From: Pectinophora gossypiella
Lineage: Eukaryota > Arthropoda > Insecta > Lepidoptera > Gelechiidae
Reading direction: 5' to 3'
Assembly: GCF_024362695.1 (NCBI RefSeq)
Contig: NC_065421.1
Coordinates: forward strand, 3,534,001-3,598,000
DNA: 64,000 bases
Part shown: positions 1 through 11,078 of the stretch, in pieces
Numbering within the stretch: position 1 is the first letter of the stretch
Layout: every line of letters begins with the position of its first letter
The notes under the pieces: generated by a model
Seen by the model: only the letters and a program-made list of their open reading frames with translations
What the model was told of the DNA's origin: nothing
Database searches by the model: none
Made by a program: the position numbers and the translations under genes

Positions 1-686
1 TATATAAAAATAAAAATGACAATTAAAAACCAGCGCGAGTAGTCTAGCGCGTTGTTCGATTTGCATTGCGAAAAACTCAAACTCATACACTTACCACCTA
101 TACTCTTACCACCTATAAACTTGCCACCTATATTACACTTACCACCTACCATCGTTTTTAGTACAATCAGGTAGACGCTCCAATTCTTTTTCGTTCCATC
201 CATCAGGCCTCATACATATTTTCCAGATGATTTATACAGTGTCTAGGAGTCACTTTTCATGATGTTTCATGACTGTATCAGCCAATGCGAGAGCGGCAAG
301 GTCTACCACATGCTCTGCAGATATATTCAGTAGCAGGAGGCCAACGGACCAAATCAGGCATTGTTACAAATAGGCTTCTGCGTATTAATATATGGACTGC
401 GCTGCGGATCTTCGCATAATTATGTAAAAAAAAATACATAATGGCACTTCCAATAACAAACTACATTAGCCATTTATATATTTCCAATAAATAACCGATT
501 TAAATACTTACTTAAGTGTTTTTTTTATAGCCGTTTGATGATCAATTAACCTTTGACCTTTTAAAACAATAATAATATTAATGAAATAAATTTAATACAC
601 ATTTGCATCTTTATGATTTCTTAAAATGTAAGTATGTGTTAATATTTTAAACGTGTATCGACTTGATCAAAATATCTTATTAGGTT
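1..686. other. AT-rich DNA, no gene seen
   Basis: Upstream of the plus-strand lyase exons. I see short imperfect tandem motifs near 90-150 (variants of ACTTACCACCTA) but no coding exon or clear mobile element. The missing 5' exons of the lyase gene must lie to the left of the window or be unrecognised. Confidence 0.5.
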
Positions 687-1118
687 AATAAAAGCACATA
701 ATAACGGGTTCTTACCGCGTTTAAATGGGGATATGAGACTCCCGATATTTCGACACTGTTGCAAGTGCCATGATCACGGGATGACATTCCGATATCAAAA
801 ACATAAACAAGCGGCAAAGAAAGAGGGTAGACAGATATGTCTGCCCGTAGAAAATTATGGATCTACCTACTCCACTCCAATCTCATCAGTCATCCCGTGA
901 TCATGGCACTTGCAACAGTGTCGAAATATCGGGAGTCTCATATCCCCATTTAACACTTTCAAGGACAGAACGTCTAATGACGCTCCGATTCCAAGGTGTC
1001 ATACTATCTGTTATGAACCATCAATGACCCATCGTCTCTGCCCGTGAAAGGGTTAAACGCGGTAAGAACCCGTTATTATGTGCTTTAATTATGATAATAA
1101 CCGCGTAAACTTAAAACA
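687..1118 (+). mobile_element. Hairpin-forming retroposon-like unit with 13-bp target duplication
   Basis: The unit is flanked by the 13-bp direct repeat ATCTTATTAGGTT (674-686 and 1119-1131). Inside are perfect inverted arms at 720-785 and 889-953, continued by outer arms at about 690-725 and 1053-1086. The loop is 786-888. The right arm is interrupted by a TTAA-flanked insertion (954-1052). Relatives are at 3013-3115 (partial) and 41172-41266. A long duplication suggests insertion by reverse transcription, but no poly-A tail is seen, so the class is open. Confidence 0.7.
954..1052. mobile_element. piggyBac-type MITE (99 bp)
   Basis: TTAA lies directly on both sides (950-953, 1053-1056). 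The ends are imperfect inverted repeats, CACTTTCAAGGACAGA and TCTGCCCGTGAAAGGG. Removing it with one TTAA restores the host hairpin arm exactly. A second copy is at 32064-32158. Confidence 0.8.
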
Positions 1119-1488
1119 ATCTTATTAGGTTGTTTATTTTTTACTCTCCTGTGGTTCACTGGCTTGCTTCTCAGACGGGGAGCGCCCCGGTACCGGACTT
1201 GCCCCGATGAGTTATTTATTTATCGACCAGTATAGACGACGATACGGCTCACCATCTATTACGTTGAAAAAAAATCGGAAAAAAAAAGAAAAAGCTCGAA
1301 GAGAAAGCTCGGTGAGCAGTATGTAGTTAGTTCATCTTGCGATGGATTTACCTCTGACTGTACTAATTGGGATATACTTGTAGTGAGTTTATGTTAACAA
1401 ATACTTTGTTGCAGACGCAGGAAATACAAAATACATATTTTATAATATGTTATGTTGTTTACGTTTTTTTTTGTTGTTTTTTTTTTAG

Positions 1489-2287
1489 ATGATAGCACCA
1501 GCAGTGCTCCTGGGCCACGAGTCGAGCATCGCTACGGTGACCAACATGTTCCCCAGGTTGATGCTGGATATAGTGGCTGCGACTAGAGCTGGTGAAGTGG
1601 CCAGGGTCAGGGAGCTGCAGGCCAGGATGAACAGGCTCGTCAGCGCTATCACTTCTCAGGGTAGGTTTTATATTAGATTAAATTCGCCAGTGTTCGCTGC
1701 ATTTATTGGTCGAAGCAGAAAGGTCGAGGAATAAAAACGTCACAAAAGTAAAAGGCTTGAAGAAGCACTTAGTAAGCCAGTATGGTTTTTTGCTTATCAT
1801 TTGCTACTGCAATAAGGGCTTCTCTATGCTTACCATCAGGCATAGTAGAGCGAACATACTTGGCCATTATATAAAAAAGTTGGGAATAATTGTTTTAGCC
1901 TAAGGCCCTGTTCACACTAGCGATTTGTCCAGCGATTTCACGCGGCGACATCGCCACGATTTATCCATCGCCACGATATTGCTGTGTGCTCGCGACGAGC
2001 ACGCCCCAATTTCGCCCTGCTGAGGCCCTAACTCAGCGTGATAGTTGTCGCGAATCGGCGAAACGCTGCGTGAAACGGCACTGACGTTGAAACGATCAAT
2101 TTCTTTTTTTAGATATTTTTCTATCATTGTATCTTCGTCAGGTGACTTCCTGCCGTCTATGAAAGCAGCTATGCGGTTAGTGACAGGCATCGAGGTGGGG
2201 CCCCCGCGTCACCCTATGAGGCCCCTGGACGAGGCCCACACACGTCGCGTGCGAGACAAGTTGAAGGCTTTAGATGTTGTCGATTAA
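1489..2287 (+). CDS. N-acetylneuraminate lyase-like gene, last two exons only
   Basis: Exons 1489-1660 and 2142-2287 are joined by a GT-AG intron; the stop TAA is 2285-2287. The first exon follows a T-rich acceptor ending ttttttag and has the same length (172 nt) and phase as exon 6 of the three minus-strand copies. It encodes the MIAPAVLLG segment, which aligns with the small-residue loop of NPL/DapA lyases. The second exon carries the C-terminal TGIEVGPPRHP motif shared by all copies. The apparent initial ATG at 1489 is internal, not a start. The catalytic lysine exon and everything before it are missing, so the gene begins outside the window or is a 3' fragment. Reading frames are intact. 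It lies tail-to-tail with copy A, 515 bp apart. Confidence 0.8.
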
Positions 2288-2456
2288 GTTTTAGACGGTT
2301 GTTTTGATACTAAGTTCAGTTTTCTAAGACACGCCCGCTGATGTTAACAACATGAGCCTTATGGTTTATTAGGTAACTCAGCGCTCTTTATTTTAGCATA
2401 ACCATGCAATGATGCCGTTCTTAACGAGTTTTTTTTTAGTTTGGCAGCTCTAAATA

Positions 2457-2684
2457 CAGGGTGTTAGTGACAGCGTAACGAAAACTTTGAGGGACGATTC
2501 AGCTCACGATTCTGAGTTGATATCAAGTGGAATTTTCCGTTGCAAAAGTATGGAAATGAAAATAATTATAAAACACTAAAATTTTCATGAATTTTCCGAC
2601 AGTAAATTCCACTTGATATCAACTCAGAGTCATGAGCTGAATCATCCCCCTCAGTATTCTGTACGGGGTGTCACTAACACTCTG
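2457..2684. mobile_element. Mariner/Tc1-type MITE (228 bp)
   Basis: The ends CAGGGTGTTAGTGAC and GTCACTAACACTCTG form an inverted repeat with TA on each side. Internal arms also pair, so the whole unit folds back. It lies between the convergent 3' ends of two lyase genes. Other copies are at 11079-11576, 22185-22438, 53509-53640 and 59517-59998. Confidence 0.75.
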
Positions 2685-2802
2685 TATAATGAAAGTAATC
2701 CTTCACTTACTTTGGATATTTTTTATAGGAAATAATCAATGACATTGTGGAAATAATAATCTTTTTTTTTATAAAAAAAAATTAAAAAATTAAAATGTGG
2801 GT

Positions 2803-5800
2803 TTAATTACAATAACCTAAATTAAGGAGTTTCCCTTCGATTTTCTTCTTAGCCTCGGAAGAAAGTGGCTTCTTCGGTAAAGATGGTGGACCGACGTTGA
2901 TTCCAGTAACAAATTCCATGGCAGCCTTCATTGTTGGGACCCAACCTCCTGAGAGAAGAAAACAAGATTTTTGTATTATACCCTTAAACATAAAAAAGCT
3001 ATTTGAGGTTCACGCGGTTATTATCATAATTAAAACACATAATACCGTGTTCTTACCGCTTTAAAATCAGGGATATGAGACTTCCGATATTTCAACACTG
3101 TTGCAAGTGCCCACGACGTTCTCAAAAACAATATAACGTTGGATGGAGCAGAGGATCGGCCATTGTGGCAAGTCTTAGGCACATCCCGGACACTTCATCC
3201 AAAAAACCTCGGTTAACACAGACACTACACATTGACGTTATCGTATACTCGCATCTGTGTGTGCGACGTCTTGACGCCCATACGATTGAAGACTAAAGCA
3301 AGACCGAGGTAAACCTAGCTCAGACGCTGGTGGAAAGCAGAGAGTTGTCGTTCTAAACGTAGAATCATTCCTCATACTATGCCTTGGGGGAGGCCTAAAT
3401 CCAGCACAGGAATAGAATAGAATATAAACTTTATTTGCGTCAAACATGGTGAATATATTTATGGTGACAAGTGGGTATTAGAAGTAGGTACAATACGGCA
3501 TGCAAATGTCATTAAAATGTAGACAAAGGTACACTTATTTACACTAAACTTTTATATAAGTAATTTCCGACCGGTTCACGATTTTCGGCTGATGATGATG
3601 ATGATGAATGATAATTAAGTAAGTACTTACCTTCGGATGCAATTGAATCAATGGCTACAGTAAGCTTGTCTTGCAGCTTGTTGGCTTCAGTGACGTCACT
3701 CCTCTCGACTGCGTCTAAGACTCCTTGCACTAATTGTGGAAATATATTGATCGGCGTGCTTATGCATGACTTTATTCCTAATAGTGCACCTGGGGCTAAA
3801 AGCTGTAAGAACAGACATTATAGAGGGTGTTAATGACTTCGTAGGGTTGTCAAAAAGCCAGCTGAAGCGCAACTACGTCGCGCGGCTTGTTGCTTGTTGA
3901 GAGGAGCATCGTTAGTTGAGCCACACCCATTGCCACAATCTCGTTTTACAGACACTACCCATTGTCATTATCGTCCACGCTTATGGACATAGTATTACTC
4001 TTTGGTACACTCGCATCTGTGTTAGTGACGTCTGACACCATACGATTCAAGTCTAAACTACGTTCAAGGGGGGGGGGGGGGGGTGAAAGGTACACCTAGC
4101 TCAGACCCTGGTGGTGAGCGGAGAGTTGCCGTTCTATACGCAATATCATTTCTTATGCTATACCTTAACGAGTGGCAACAACAAGTGGCAACTTCAGAAC
4201 GTTTCCAATTTTTCTAAGCCTCTAGAACCCTACTGCATCTGTGTGAATTAAGCGTTATAATAACGCTTAATAACTACTTTGACGTTTATAACAATTTTGC
4301 GTAGCATCTGCAGTGAGCAGCAGAGAGATATGTAAAAAACGATATAGTGACTAAGATTGAAAAAGGGATGTTAAGTTGGTTTGGACACGTAGAGCTGATG
4401 AAGGATAATATGATTACGAAAGGGGTATATAAAGCGAAGGTTGGTGGTAGGGATGCCAGAGAAAGACCTAGAAAAACATACGTTGGCTAAATTAGAGATG
4501 TCCTTAGAAAAGGTTTAGTACGATCTACTCTGAACCGCTGTGCGTGTATGAAACGATTGATGATTGTGGAGAGAGCAAGAAAAGTGTGTCAGGATCGAAG
4601 CAAATGGAATTCCATAGTTTCTGCTTACCCCGGCGTGAGTTTATGTATGTATGTTGTAACAATCCTACTCACGTATTCCCCTCCTAAAAATATCTGCTGA
4701 TCCTCTTTCAAAACTTTTACTACTTGAGCTGCTTCTATAAGGTCACTTGATGTGAACTTCATGCCTTTAAAATTGGGTAGCTGCGCAGACGCCGCCGCGG
4801 CGAACGCTGGCATATTTACTGAAAAGAATAAGGAACATGAGTACTTACTTTATATCTTAGTTAAATATGAATAAATAACTTAAGTAGGTAACACTCTTCC
4901 TCAAAACTAGAGTCAACGTTGTCGTCAATAGGGTAATTTCCAACTAGTCAAATCAGTTACTTTTTACTAAACGTCAAAACACGAAATCACTATGGAATTT
5001 GTATAAAAAAGCAACCTGTGACGTCATAGAAAAACGTGACACAATGGCCCCGATTCCTGCAGACATCTCTTAATTTTACTTTAAGTTATACCTGTCATTT
5101 TCTTATTCGCCGAAAAGGAAAGGGACGGATGATTGACAGCTCTTAATTTTAGGAAGAATGAGTAAATAAATGAATAACCCGGGCGAATTTTTAGACGGTT
5201 GTTTTAGATTTGTGCTTAAAATTGACGTGTGTTCCATAAATTTTATGCTTGTCGATTACCCGTCCCTTTCCTTTTCGGCGGATAAGAAAGTGACAGATAT
5301 AACTTAAAATAAAATTAGATGGTGTTTACAGGAATTAGCACCAATATCGCACTTATTACATTCTTCTTTATTAAAATTCATAAATAAGTTAAATAGGAAA
5401 AAGAAAATATTTTTGACACCTTTAGATCTGTCTTTATTTGGTAATCAGAACTTCATAATTTTACTTTTACCTAAGAAACTTCTTCTGGCAACCACCAACT
5501 TAATTTTAACTTAATTTGACAGGACTAAGACTAGCTTCATCTCTTGAACATATTGTAAGTGAAGGACGGCATTAATTTAAGAGCTATCAAACTAAATATA
5601 GAGCTTGTGTCCGCCGGAACAGGCACCAATGTCGAAAGTTTACTGTAACCTCGTAAGGCCGAGATATCCAGAACAGTAATTACACAATGTAGTTTCGATC
5701 TGACAGAGGACAGGTAAGCGGGCATACTTAGGTCACTTACCCCATCAGTTAAGATTTTAGTCAAACGCAAACCTAATTTAAAAAAAAATACTTACTAGCA

Positions 5801-8800
5801 ACATTGCTCATCCTAGGGATATGGTAATACAGGACAGGCAGATTGGGAGCCGCATTTGCCACCATCTCCACATAGGAGACCAGCTCAGCAACGGAATCTG
5901 GACGGAAATACAACTCTGGTAGCGTCAAAATTGAATTGACACCACTCGACGCGCAATATTTAGCCTGAAAAAATACAAAGTAGGTATTTTATTTCTCTAT
6001 GGACAAGTGCTTTTTCTATTACTACTTGACTCTGGCAGTAATGGTTGCCTAGGGTTACCTACTATACGACGACCGGTTGCCATAAACCGTAAAGTTGAAA
6101 TTGAAGGTTCCTATTTTAAAATTCCAAATTTAAAAAGAACTTTAATTACACCATAAACAAAACAGTTAAAACAAAAATATTTAAAAATATAAAACAAAAA
6201 ATTAAAATAAAATAAAACTAAAACAAAAAAAAAACAGAACTCAAAATAAAATAAATAAAATAAACACTAATACAAATTCCAAATTGGAATTCGGTACTGC
6301 AAAATACAGAATAAAATAGATAATTGACATCACGTGGTTTGCAGGATTTGTGCCCGCTTAATTGCAATAGGCTCGCCCTCTATTACTTGGTACTTAACCA
6401 TATCTGGCCATGGGCGCGTATCCGGGTCCATTTTTTCATACAAATTCCATAGCCATTTCGTGTTTTGGGTGTGCGTTACCCCAACAAGAAAGTATCTCCT
6501 AGAGTTATATGAGTAGAACGTATAGTTGGTGCCTTATCTGCTGTAAATGTGCACCCACATAAAAAATGTGTGCCCCCTGTCGTTTCGAAAAAAAATCGAA
6601 AAAACGATTCTTGCTGGGGTAACGTTTTTCTAGCAGGAAAATTCTAAACGAATGATCGGAGAGAGAAAAACTGTGCATGGCCAGATAGCTTATATGTGTG
6701 CCAAAATGTGCCCCCAAAAATAAAATCTGTGCCCCTTCAGATTTTCGAGATATTGCATTTCCTGCTGGAGTAACGTTTTGATGAATAGTATATCTCTAAA
6801 ACCATTGCATGTGCCCCTGTAGAATAAACATACGCGAGTAGCTCTTAATGTGTGCCCCTTTGTGCCCCAATTAGATTTTAGAAAATATTTATAGTTTTCA
6901 AGTTATCGCGGTTTTATGAAAACCCGAAAAAACATCGCAGCGCCTAAATGAGACAAGGCATAACTTCGCTGAAAACTGTATTCGGTCTTTCTTGACGCTA
7001 ATAATAACCATACAAAGTTTCAAAAATGTTCATGCATGCGTTTTTGAATAATCTTGCTAAAAGTAAAAACGATGGTGTCATAACTTTGACGGCAAAATAC
7101 AAGGAACTGGCACAATCCCAGATGTGTAGGTGTAAACCAAAATCTTGTGCCTTTAGTCAAAAATATATGGTGAAAATATTGAGCTTCAAATGTTACGCAT
7201 TAAGTAAATATAAACAAAAAACCAAAATATGTAAACAACGGCTGGTTATCCGACCAAATCTGAATGACTACTAAAAAGCGACGGATTCATACTTAACGAG
7301 GACCTTCTTTATTGGACGTATTATACCTAAGCTGTTGTCCTTACAGTCGCGTTCAAAAGTTTTGAGGGCTAATTAAAAATATATTAAATGCACCTTCTGA
7401 CTATATAAATGAAACATAGTTTTAACTCTGCTTTACAATAAATGTGACTTACATTAGTATAAAAATACAGGTATGTCACAAAACAGTTTGGTCACGATTT
7501 TGAGCATGTTAGTCACATGTACATTTTATTTGAAAATGGCTCTTATAAATGTACTTAATCATGTGTAAGGTCATAGAAACAGCTATTAAAATATAATCCA
7601 ATAACAACTTTATTTTATTAGTTATTACTTTTCTACTTCAGTGTACTCAGGCACAACACGTGTGAACCGGTTAGTGAGTAAAGTAAAGAAGGTCTTCGTT
7701 AAGTATGAATCCGTCGCTTTTTAGTAGTCATTCAGATTTGGTCGGATAACCAGCCGTTGTTTACATATTTTGGTTTTTTGTTTATATTTACTTAATGCGT
7801 AACATTTGAAGCTCAATATTTTCACCATATATTTTTGACTAAAGGCACAAGATTTTGGTTTACACCTACACATCTGGGATTGTGCCAGTTCCTTGTATTT
7901 TGCCGTCAAAGTTATGACACCATCGTTTTTACTTTTAGCAAGATTATTCAAAAACGCATGCATGAACATTTTTGAAACTTTGTATGGTTATTATTAGCGT
8001 CAAGAAAGACCGAATACAGTTTTCAGCGAAGTTATGCCTTGTCTCATTTAGGCGCTGCGATGTTTTTTCGGGTTTTCATAAAACCGCGATAACTTGAAAA
8101 CTATAAATATTTTCTAAAATCTAATTGGGGCACAAAGGGGCACACATTAAGAGCTACTCGCGTATGTTTATTCTACAGGGGCACATGCAATGGTTTTAGA
8201 GATATACTATTCATCAAAACGTTACTCCAGCAGGAAATGCAATATCTCGAAAATCTGAAGGGGCACAGATTTTATTTTTGGGGGCACATTTTGGCACACA
8301 TATAAGCTATCTGGCCATGCACAGTTTTTCTCTCTCCGATCATTCGTTTAGAATTTTCCTGCTAGAAAAACGTTACCCCAGCAAGAATCGTTTTTTCGAT
8401 TTTTTTTCGAAACGACAGGGGGCACACATTTTTTATGTGGGGGCACATTTACAGCAGATAAGGCACCAACTATACGTTCTACTCATATAACTCTAGGAGA
8501 TACTTTCTTGTTGGGGTAACGCACACTCGTGTTTTGGTGTTTAGTAAAAAGTAACTATTTTTTTTTATTTGGATAGCTTACAGCCTTTTTTACAAAATCT
8601 CTGCGCTCTTGTCGGTGGAGTAATCGCCATTACTCCATAGATAGGGCGTGTAGAACGGTGGTTGCCCCAATCGCCTTCCGTTCCGCAGTACACCGACCAA
8701 TTTCTCTATCGGTGATGTTCTAGCTAGAGCCCTACCAGAATCCATTTCCTCAGCCTCCAACCAGTACTGATACCGCTGCTGCCCGGCATCAGGGGTGCGC

Positions 8801-10624
8801 TTACAAAATTGATACTTGTAAATACAAACACATGCCAATAAAAAGCTTCACTTTGACTAGTTGGAAACTATCCTCTTTTAGGCCATCAAAGATTACTCGA
8901 CTACTTATACTTACCAATTCAATGACGTCAGGAAACGGCGCTCCGCCCACTTGCACCTGGACATGCAAGCCTGTGGTCCTACTGGTGTCCACCCAGGCAT
9001 CGATCACCTTCTTCCGGTCTTTCACACTGAGAGACATGTGCTCTCCTGTCGAACCCCCAACTGTACGAGTAGGGCATAATGGCTTATAATAAAACTACAG
9101 AAGCTTCAGTCAACACTGATGCCCTGAGCCTAAGTTCGCGCCCAACTGGGCACCCACAGGCCTGTTATCTGAAACGTTGTACCGGGTAAGAGCCTTCAGC
9201 GTTCCCCATTTATCCGGCCAAGTAGTTAATGCCATCTGCGGCAAATCTACAATAAGTCACGTCAAAAAAAATAACGCTGCCAAAATCAAGATGTCACATG
9301 TTACTTCAACTGGTCAAACTAGTTACAAAATAAACTCAATACGTTACCTAACACGGCTTTGATCCCGTTATTGACGAGATATTGCGCGTACGCAGGAATA
9401 ATACCGCAGTTTACCGTCTGATCATCTTTTAGAGGGGTGAATACCGCGGGCATCAGCCCACGAACATTGAAAACCACCTGAAAAATAAATGACTGAGTAA
9501 ACGGATAGCCGCTAAGCTTATTTCACATAACATTAACATAACATGCTGTTCTGGGAGCAAATAAAAAACAAAAAACGTTCAGCTGCTTGTCTTCCCGGGC
9601 ATGTCGTACAAACCGACAGAAGGATTGTGTCTAACATGATGGACTAATGTATGGGCGATAGGCTGATCCCTTATCACCATAAGGTTTATCATATCCAGCT
9701 TACGACATCGTATCAACAGTGGCCGCAAGTTGTGTTTGATTACTTGTGGCTCTGGCCACCCCATTAGGGATTACGGGTGTGAGTTTATGTACATAAAATC
9801 GCGTCTGCATCCTGGAAGGGGTAGGTAGATGTGTATAGGATATACACCCACCTCTCACGTATTATGTTTAAATCCGATGTAGGTAACAGGGCAATCTATG
9901 TTTATTTTTTGAAGAACGTCTAGGGCCCTGTGCCGAGGTTTTTCTTGCAGCTTCTTTTCCCCGGCTGTACGGGTTGTGAGAAGCTGCAATAGTTTTAGGC
10001 GGATGAGACGTTCGTTATGTTAAAATTGACGATTACAAAGTGTAACTATGTTACCTACTGAATAAAGATATTTTTGAATTTGAATTGAATTGAATTTGAT
10101 CCAAACATGAATTCAAACTTATAAAGTCGAATTCAGCCCGAGCCGGGATTCGTACCCGTCACACTACGATGTAAATTCACGTCTTCTACAAACAGGTCTA
10201 TCACGGATTCAAAAATTGTATTTCATATATTTATTTCTTAATCTACTAGCCGACTTACTTGACAATGTCCCCATCGGGAATCGAACCCGGACCTCCAGAT
10301 CATGAGCTTAACGCACTAACCACTGGACCATGGCGGCTGTTATGTGTTGTTGTGTTATGCTCCGTACTCCGCAGGGCACATTAATCAGTTGGTCCCGGCT
10401 ATTAGCCGAAAAAACACCTCCACCAACCCGCAGTGGAGCAGCGTCGTGGAGTATGCTCCATACCCCTCCGGTTGATTGAGGGGAGGCCTGTGCCCAGAAG
10501 TGGGACGTACATAGGCTGTTAATGTTATGTAAGTACCTATTACCTAACTATTTAATTGAAATAATATGCAAATTGTATGAAATTAAAACTAAAAATTACT
10601 CACATTTTTCGCTCTTGATAACAT
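2803..10624 (-). CDS. N-acetylneuraminate lyase-like protein, copy A
   Basis: Predicted exons in transcript order: 10604-10624 (MLSRAKN), 9348-9477, 8915-9060, 5796-5964, 4673-4818, 3631-3802 and 2803-2948. Phases join to 309 residues; human NPL has about 320. The family is a TIM-barrel class I aldolase that cleaves N-acetylneuraminate to N-acetylmannosamine and pyruvate through a Schiff base. Visible hallmarks are the carboxylate-binding GGSTGE (Ser54-Thr55), catalytic Tyr146 in YYHIP, Schiff-base Lys176 in FKGMKFTSSDL and the C-terminal TGINVGPP motif. No signal peptide is seen, so cytosolic. Exon 1 is the least certain part: it rests on an ATG in fair context followed by GTGAGT, in the right phase. 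Intron 3 (5965-8914) holds the 2-kb foldback element. Substrate specificity cannot be read from the sequence. Confidence 0.85.
3013..3420. mobile_element. Repeat remnants in copy A intron
   Basis: 3013-3115 is a partial copy of the hairpin unit at 687-1118. 3160-3420 belongs to a dispersed family also seen at 3900-4180, 25520-25810 and 32265-32490, recognised by ACTCTCCGCT-like and GACGTC blocks. Confidence 0.5.
3900..4190. repeat. Dispersed repeat copy with a poly-G run
   Basis: Same family as 32265-32490. A run of 14 or more G lies at about 4068-4083. Such homopolymers are prone to base-calling error. Confidence 0.45.
4320..4625 (+). pseudogene. LINE reverse transcriptase 3' fragment
   Basis: Conceptual translation gives a reverse-transcriptase C-terminal tail (WFGHVELMKDN, then RPRKTYVG, then a stop, then RKGLVRSTLNRC and CQDRSKWNSI) with an in-frame stop. 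It ends in a GTATGTAT-like tail. The type is common in lepidopteran RTE-like LINEs. Shorter relatives of the 3' end are at 30785-30870 and, inverted, at 34437-34535. Confidence 0.6.
4933..5480 (-). mobile_element. MITE family B with a nested family A MITE
   Basis: Family B ends match inverted GGGTAGTTTCC-like termini and its middle recurs at 12506-12765, 43545-43775 and 59596-59860. Here it is split by a family A MITE at 5046-5342. The uninterrupted copy near 43640 shows the empty site. Confidence 0.6.
5046..5342. mobile_element. MITE family A, internally deleted copy
   Basis: Terminal inverted repeats GGCCCCGATTCCTG and CAGGAATTAGCACC, with internal blocks rich in TCCCTTTCCTTTTCG. It lies within a family B MITE. 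Fuller copies are at 13745-14123 and 57591-57968. Confidence 0.65.
6469..8526. mobile_element. 2.06-kb foldback (long inverted repeat) transposon
   Basis: Arms 6469-7311 and 7684-8526 are both 843 bp and almost identical as reverse complements; I noted one mismatch near the inner edge. The spacer is 7312-7683. The ends are GTGTGCGTTACCCC and its exact complement. The 11-bp direct repeat TCGTGTTTTGG flanks it at 6458-6468 and 8527-8537, inside an old family B MITE remnant. Repeats of TGTGCCCC and of a GGAGTAACGTTTT-like motif lie in the outer arms, as expected of subterminal transposase-binding sites. Duplications of 9-11 bp and long arms recall Mutator-like elements, but no transposase is present. 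The mirrored 82- and 70-codon ORFs in the arms look incidental. It sits in intron 3 of lyase copy A. Confidence 0.85.
8600..8812 (-). repeat. Dispersed LINE-like repeat E
   Basis: An inverted copy of a block also at 61100-61345 and, in part, at 50303-50390. It reads, inverted, as a conserved stretch containing the peptide SPIEKLVGVLRNGRRLGQPP, probably the 3' end of a non-LTR retrotransposon or its satellite. Confidence 0.5.
9104..9281 (+). mobile_element. ~180-bp SINE, near full length
   Basis: Contains the B-box-like AGTTCGCGCCC near 9134, then the conserved 3' part (GTACCGGGTAAGAGCC to AATAAGTCACGTC) and a poly-A tail. It matches the well-bounded copy at 32563-32740. No clear target duplication is visible here. 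Confidence 0.65.
9577..9785 (-). repeat. Dispersed repeat F
   Basis: Inverted copy of a family found also at 15052-15215, 34195-34385, 48080-48155, 51688-51893, 54046-54270 and 55425-55580. It is recognised by GTAATCCCTAATGGGGT and GATAAGGGATCAGCC blocks and often begins in CATA repeats. Confidence 0.5.
9905..10098 (+). mobile_element. LINE 3' end, family G
   Basis: A non-coding 3' end from AGAACGTCTAGGGCCC to an AATAAAGATATTTTTGAATT tail that ends in repeated AATTGAATT. Other copies: 13345-13740 (-), 25810-26240 (-), 29635-29935 (-, with a + tail), 46025-46100 (+) and 63968-64000 (+, running off the window). Confidence 0.55.
10255..10518 (-). mobile_element. tRNA-headed SINE fragments, head to head
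   Basis: 10255-10345 is an inverted tRNA-like head (GGGAATCGAACCCGGACCTC). 10367-10518 is the 3' body of the same family in the opposite direction, ending near CCCAGAAGTGGGACG. The tRNA-like part is a SINE promoter, not a tRNA gene. Confidence 0.6.
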
Positions 10625-11078
10625 TTTGCACTAAAACACGACCGTTGGATAACAACAACCACTTATATTTACCAACATTAGCGTATTATCTAATCAGCAT
10701 TATTACACAAACTACTTATCTCCGACAAAGTTTATGTAGGTACAGTCATAGAACCCTGTCGCACTATCATATTTGACATTTTAATGACACTTACGGTTTA
10801 ATTTGTCAAAAAAGTTAATGTGACATGGTATCAATATCCTGCACATCATGTTCAGTACACCAACAAGCAGAACATTTATAAGTATATCAAATCGTGGCCG
10901 ACTTTGCTCTGACGTAACTGTATTTTTTTGCTAAAGTGATTTGTGTCTTATTGACAATTGCAAAAGGTGCAAATCAGTTTCGCCAAAACTTGCAGATACG
11001 TCAATTCACGATATCAGCGATGAAATAACACATGAATACGAAATCATATCCCTTAGGTATTTAAAATACTACTGTAGG

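Noticed and set aside
1912..2110. Possible MITE starting GGCCCTGTTCACACTAGCGA
   Set aside because: I could not find a matching inverted end or target duplication.
7026..7969. Identical 82-codon ORFs on opposite strands (7026-7274 and 7721-7969), and 70-codon pair (6505-6717, 8278-8490)
   Set aside because: They are identical only because they lie in the two arms of the foldback element. Composition is not protein-like and there is no recognisable domain.
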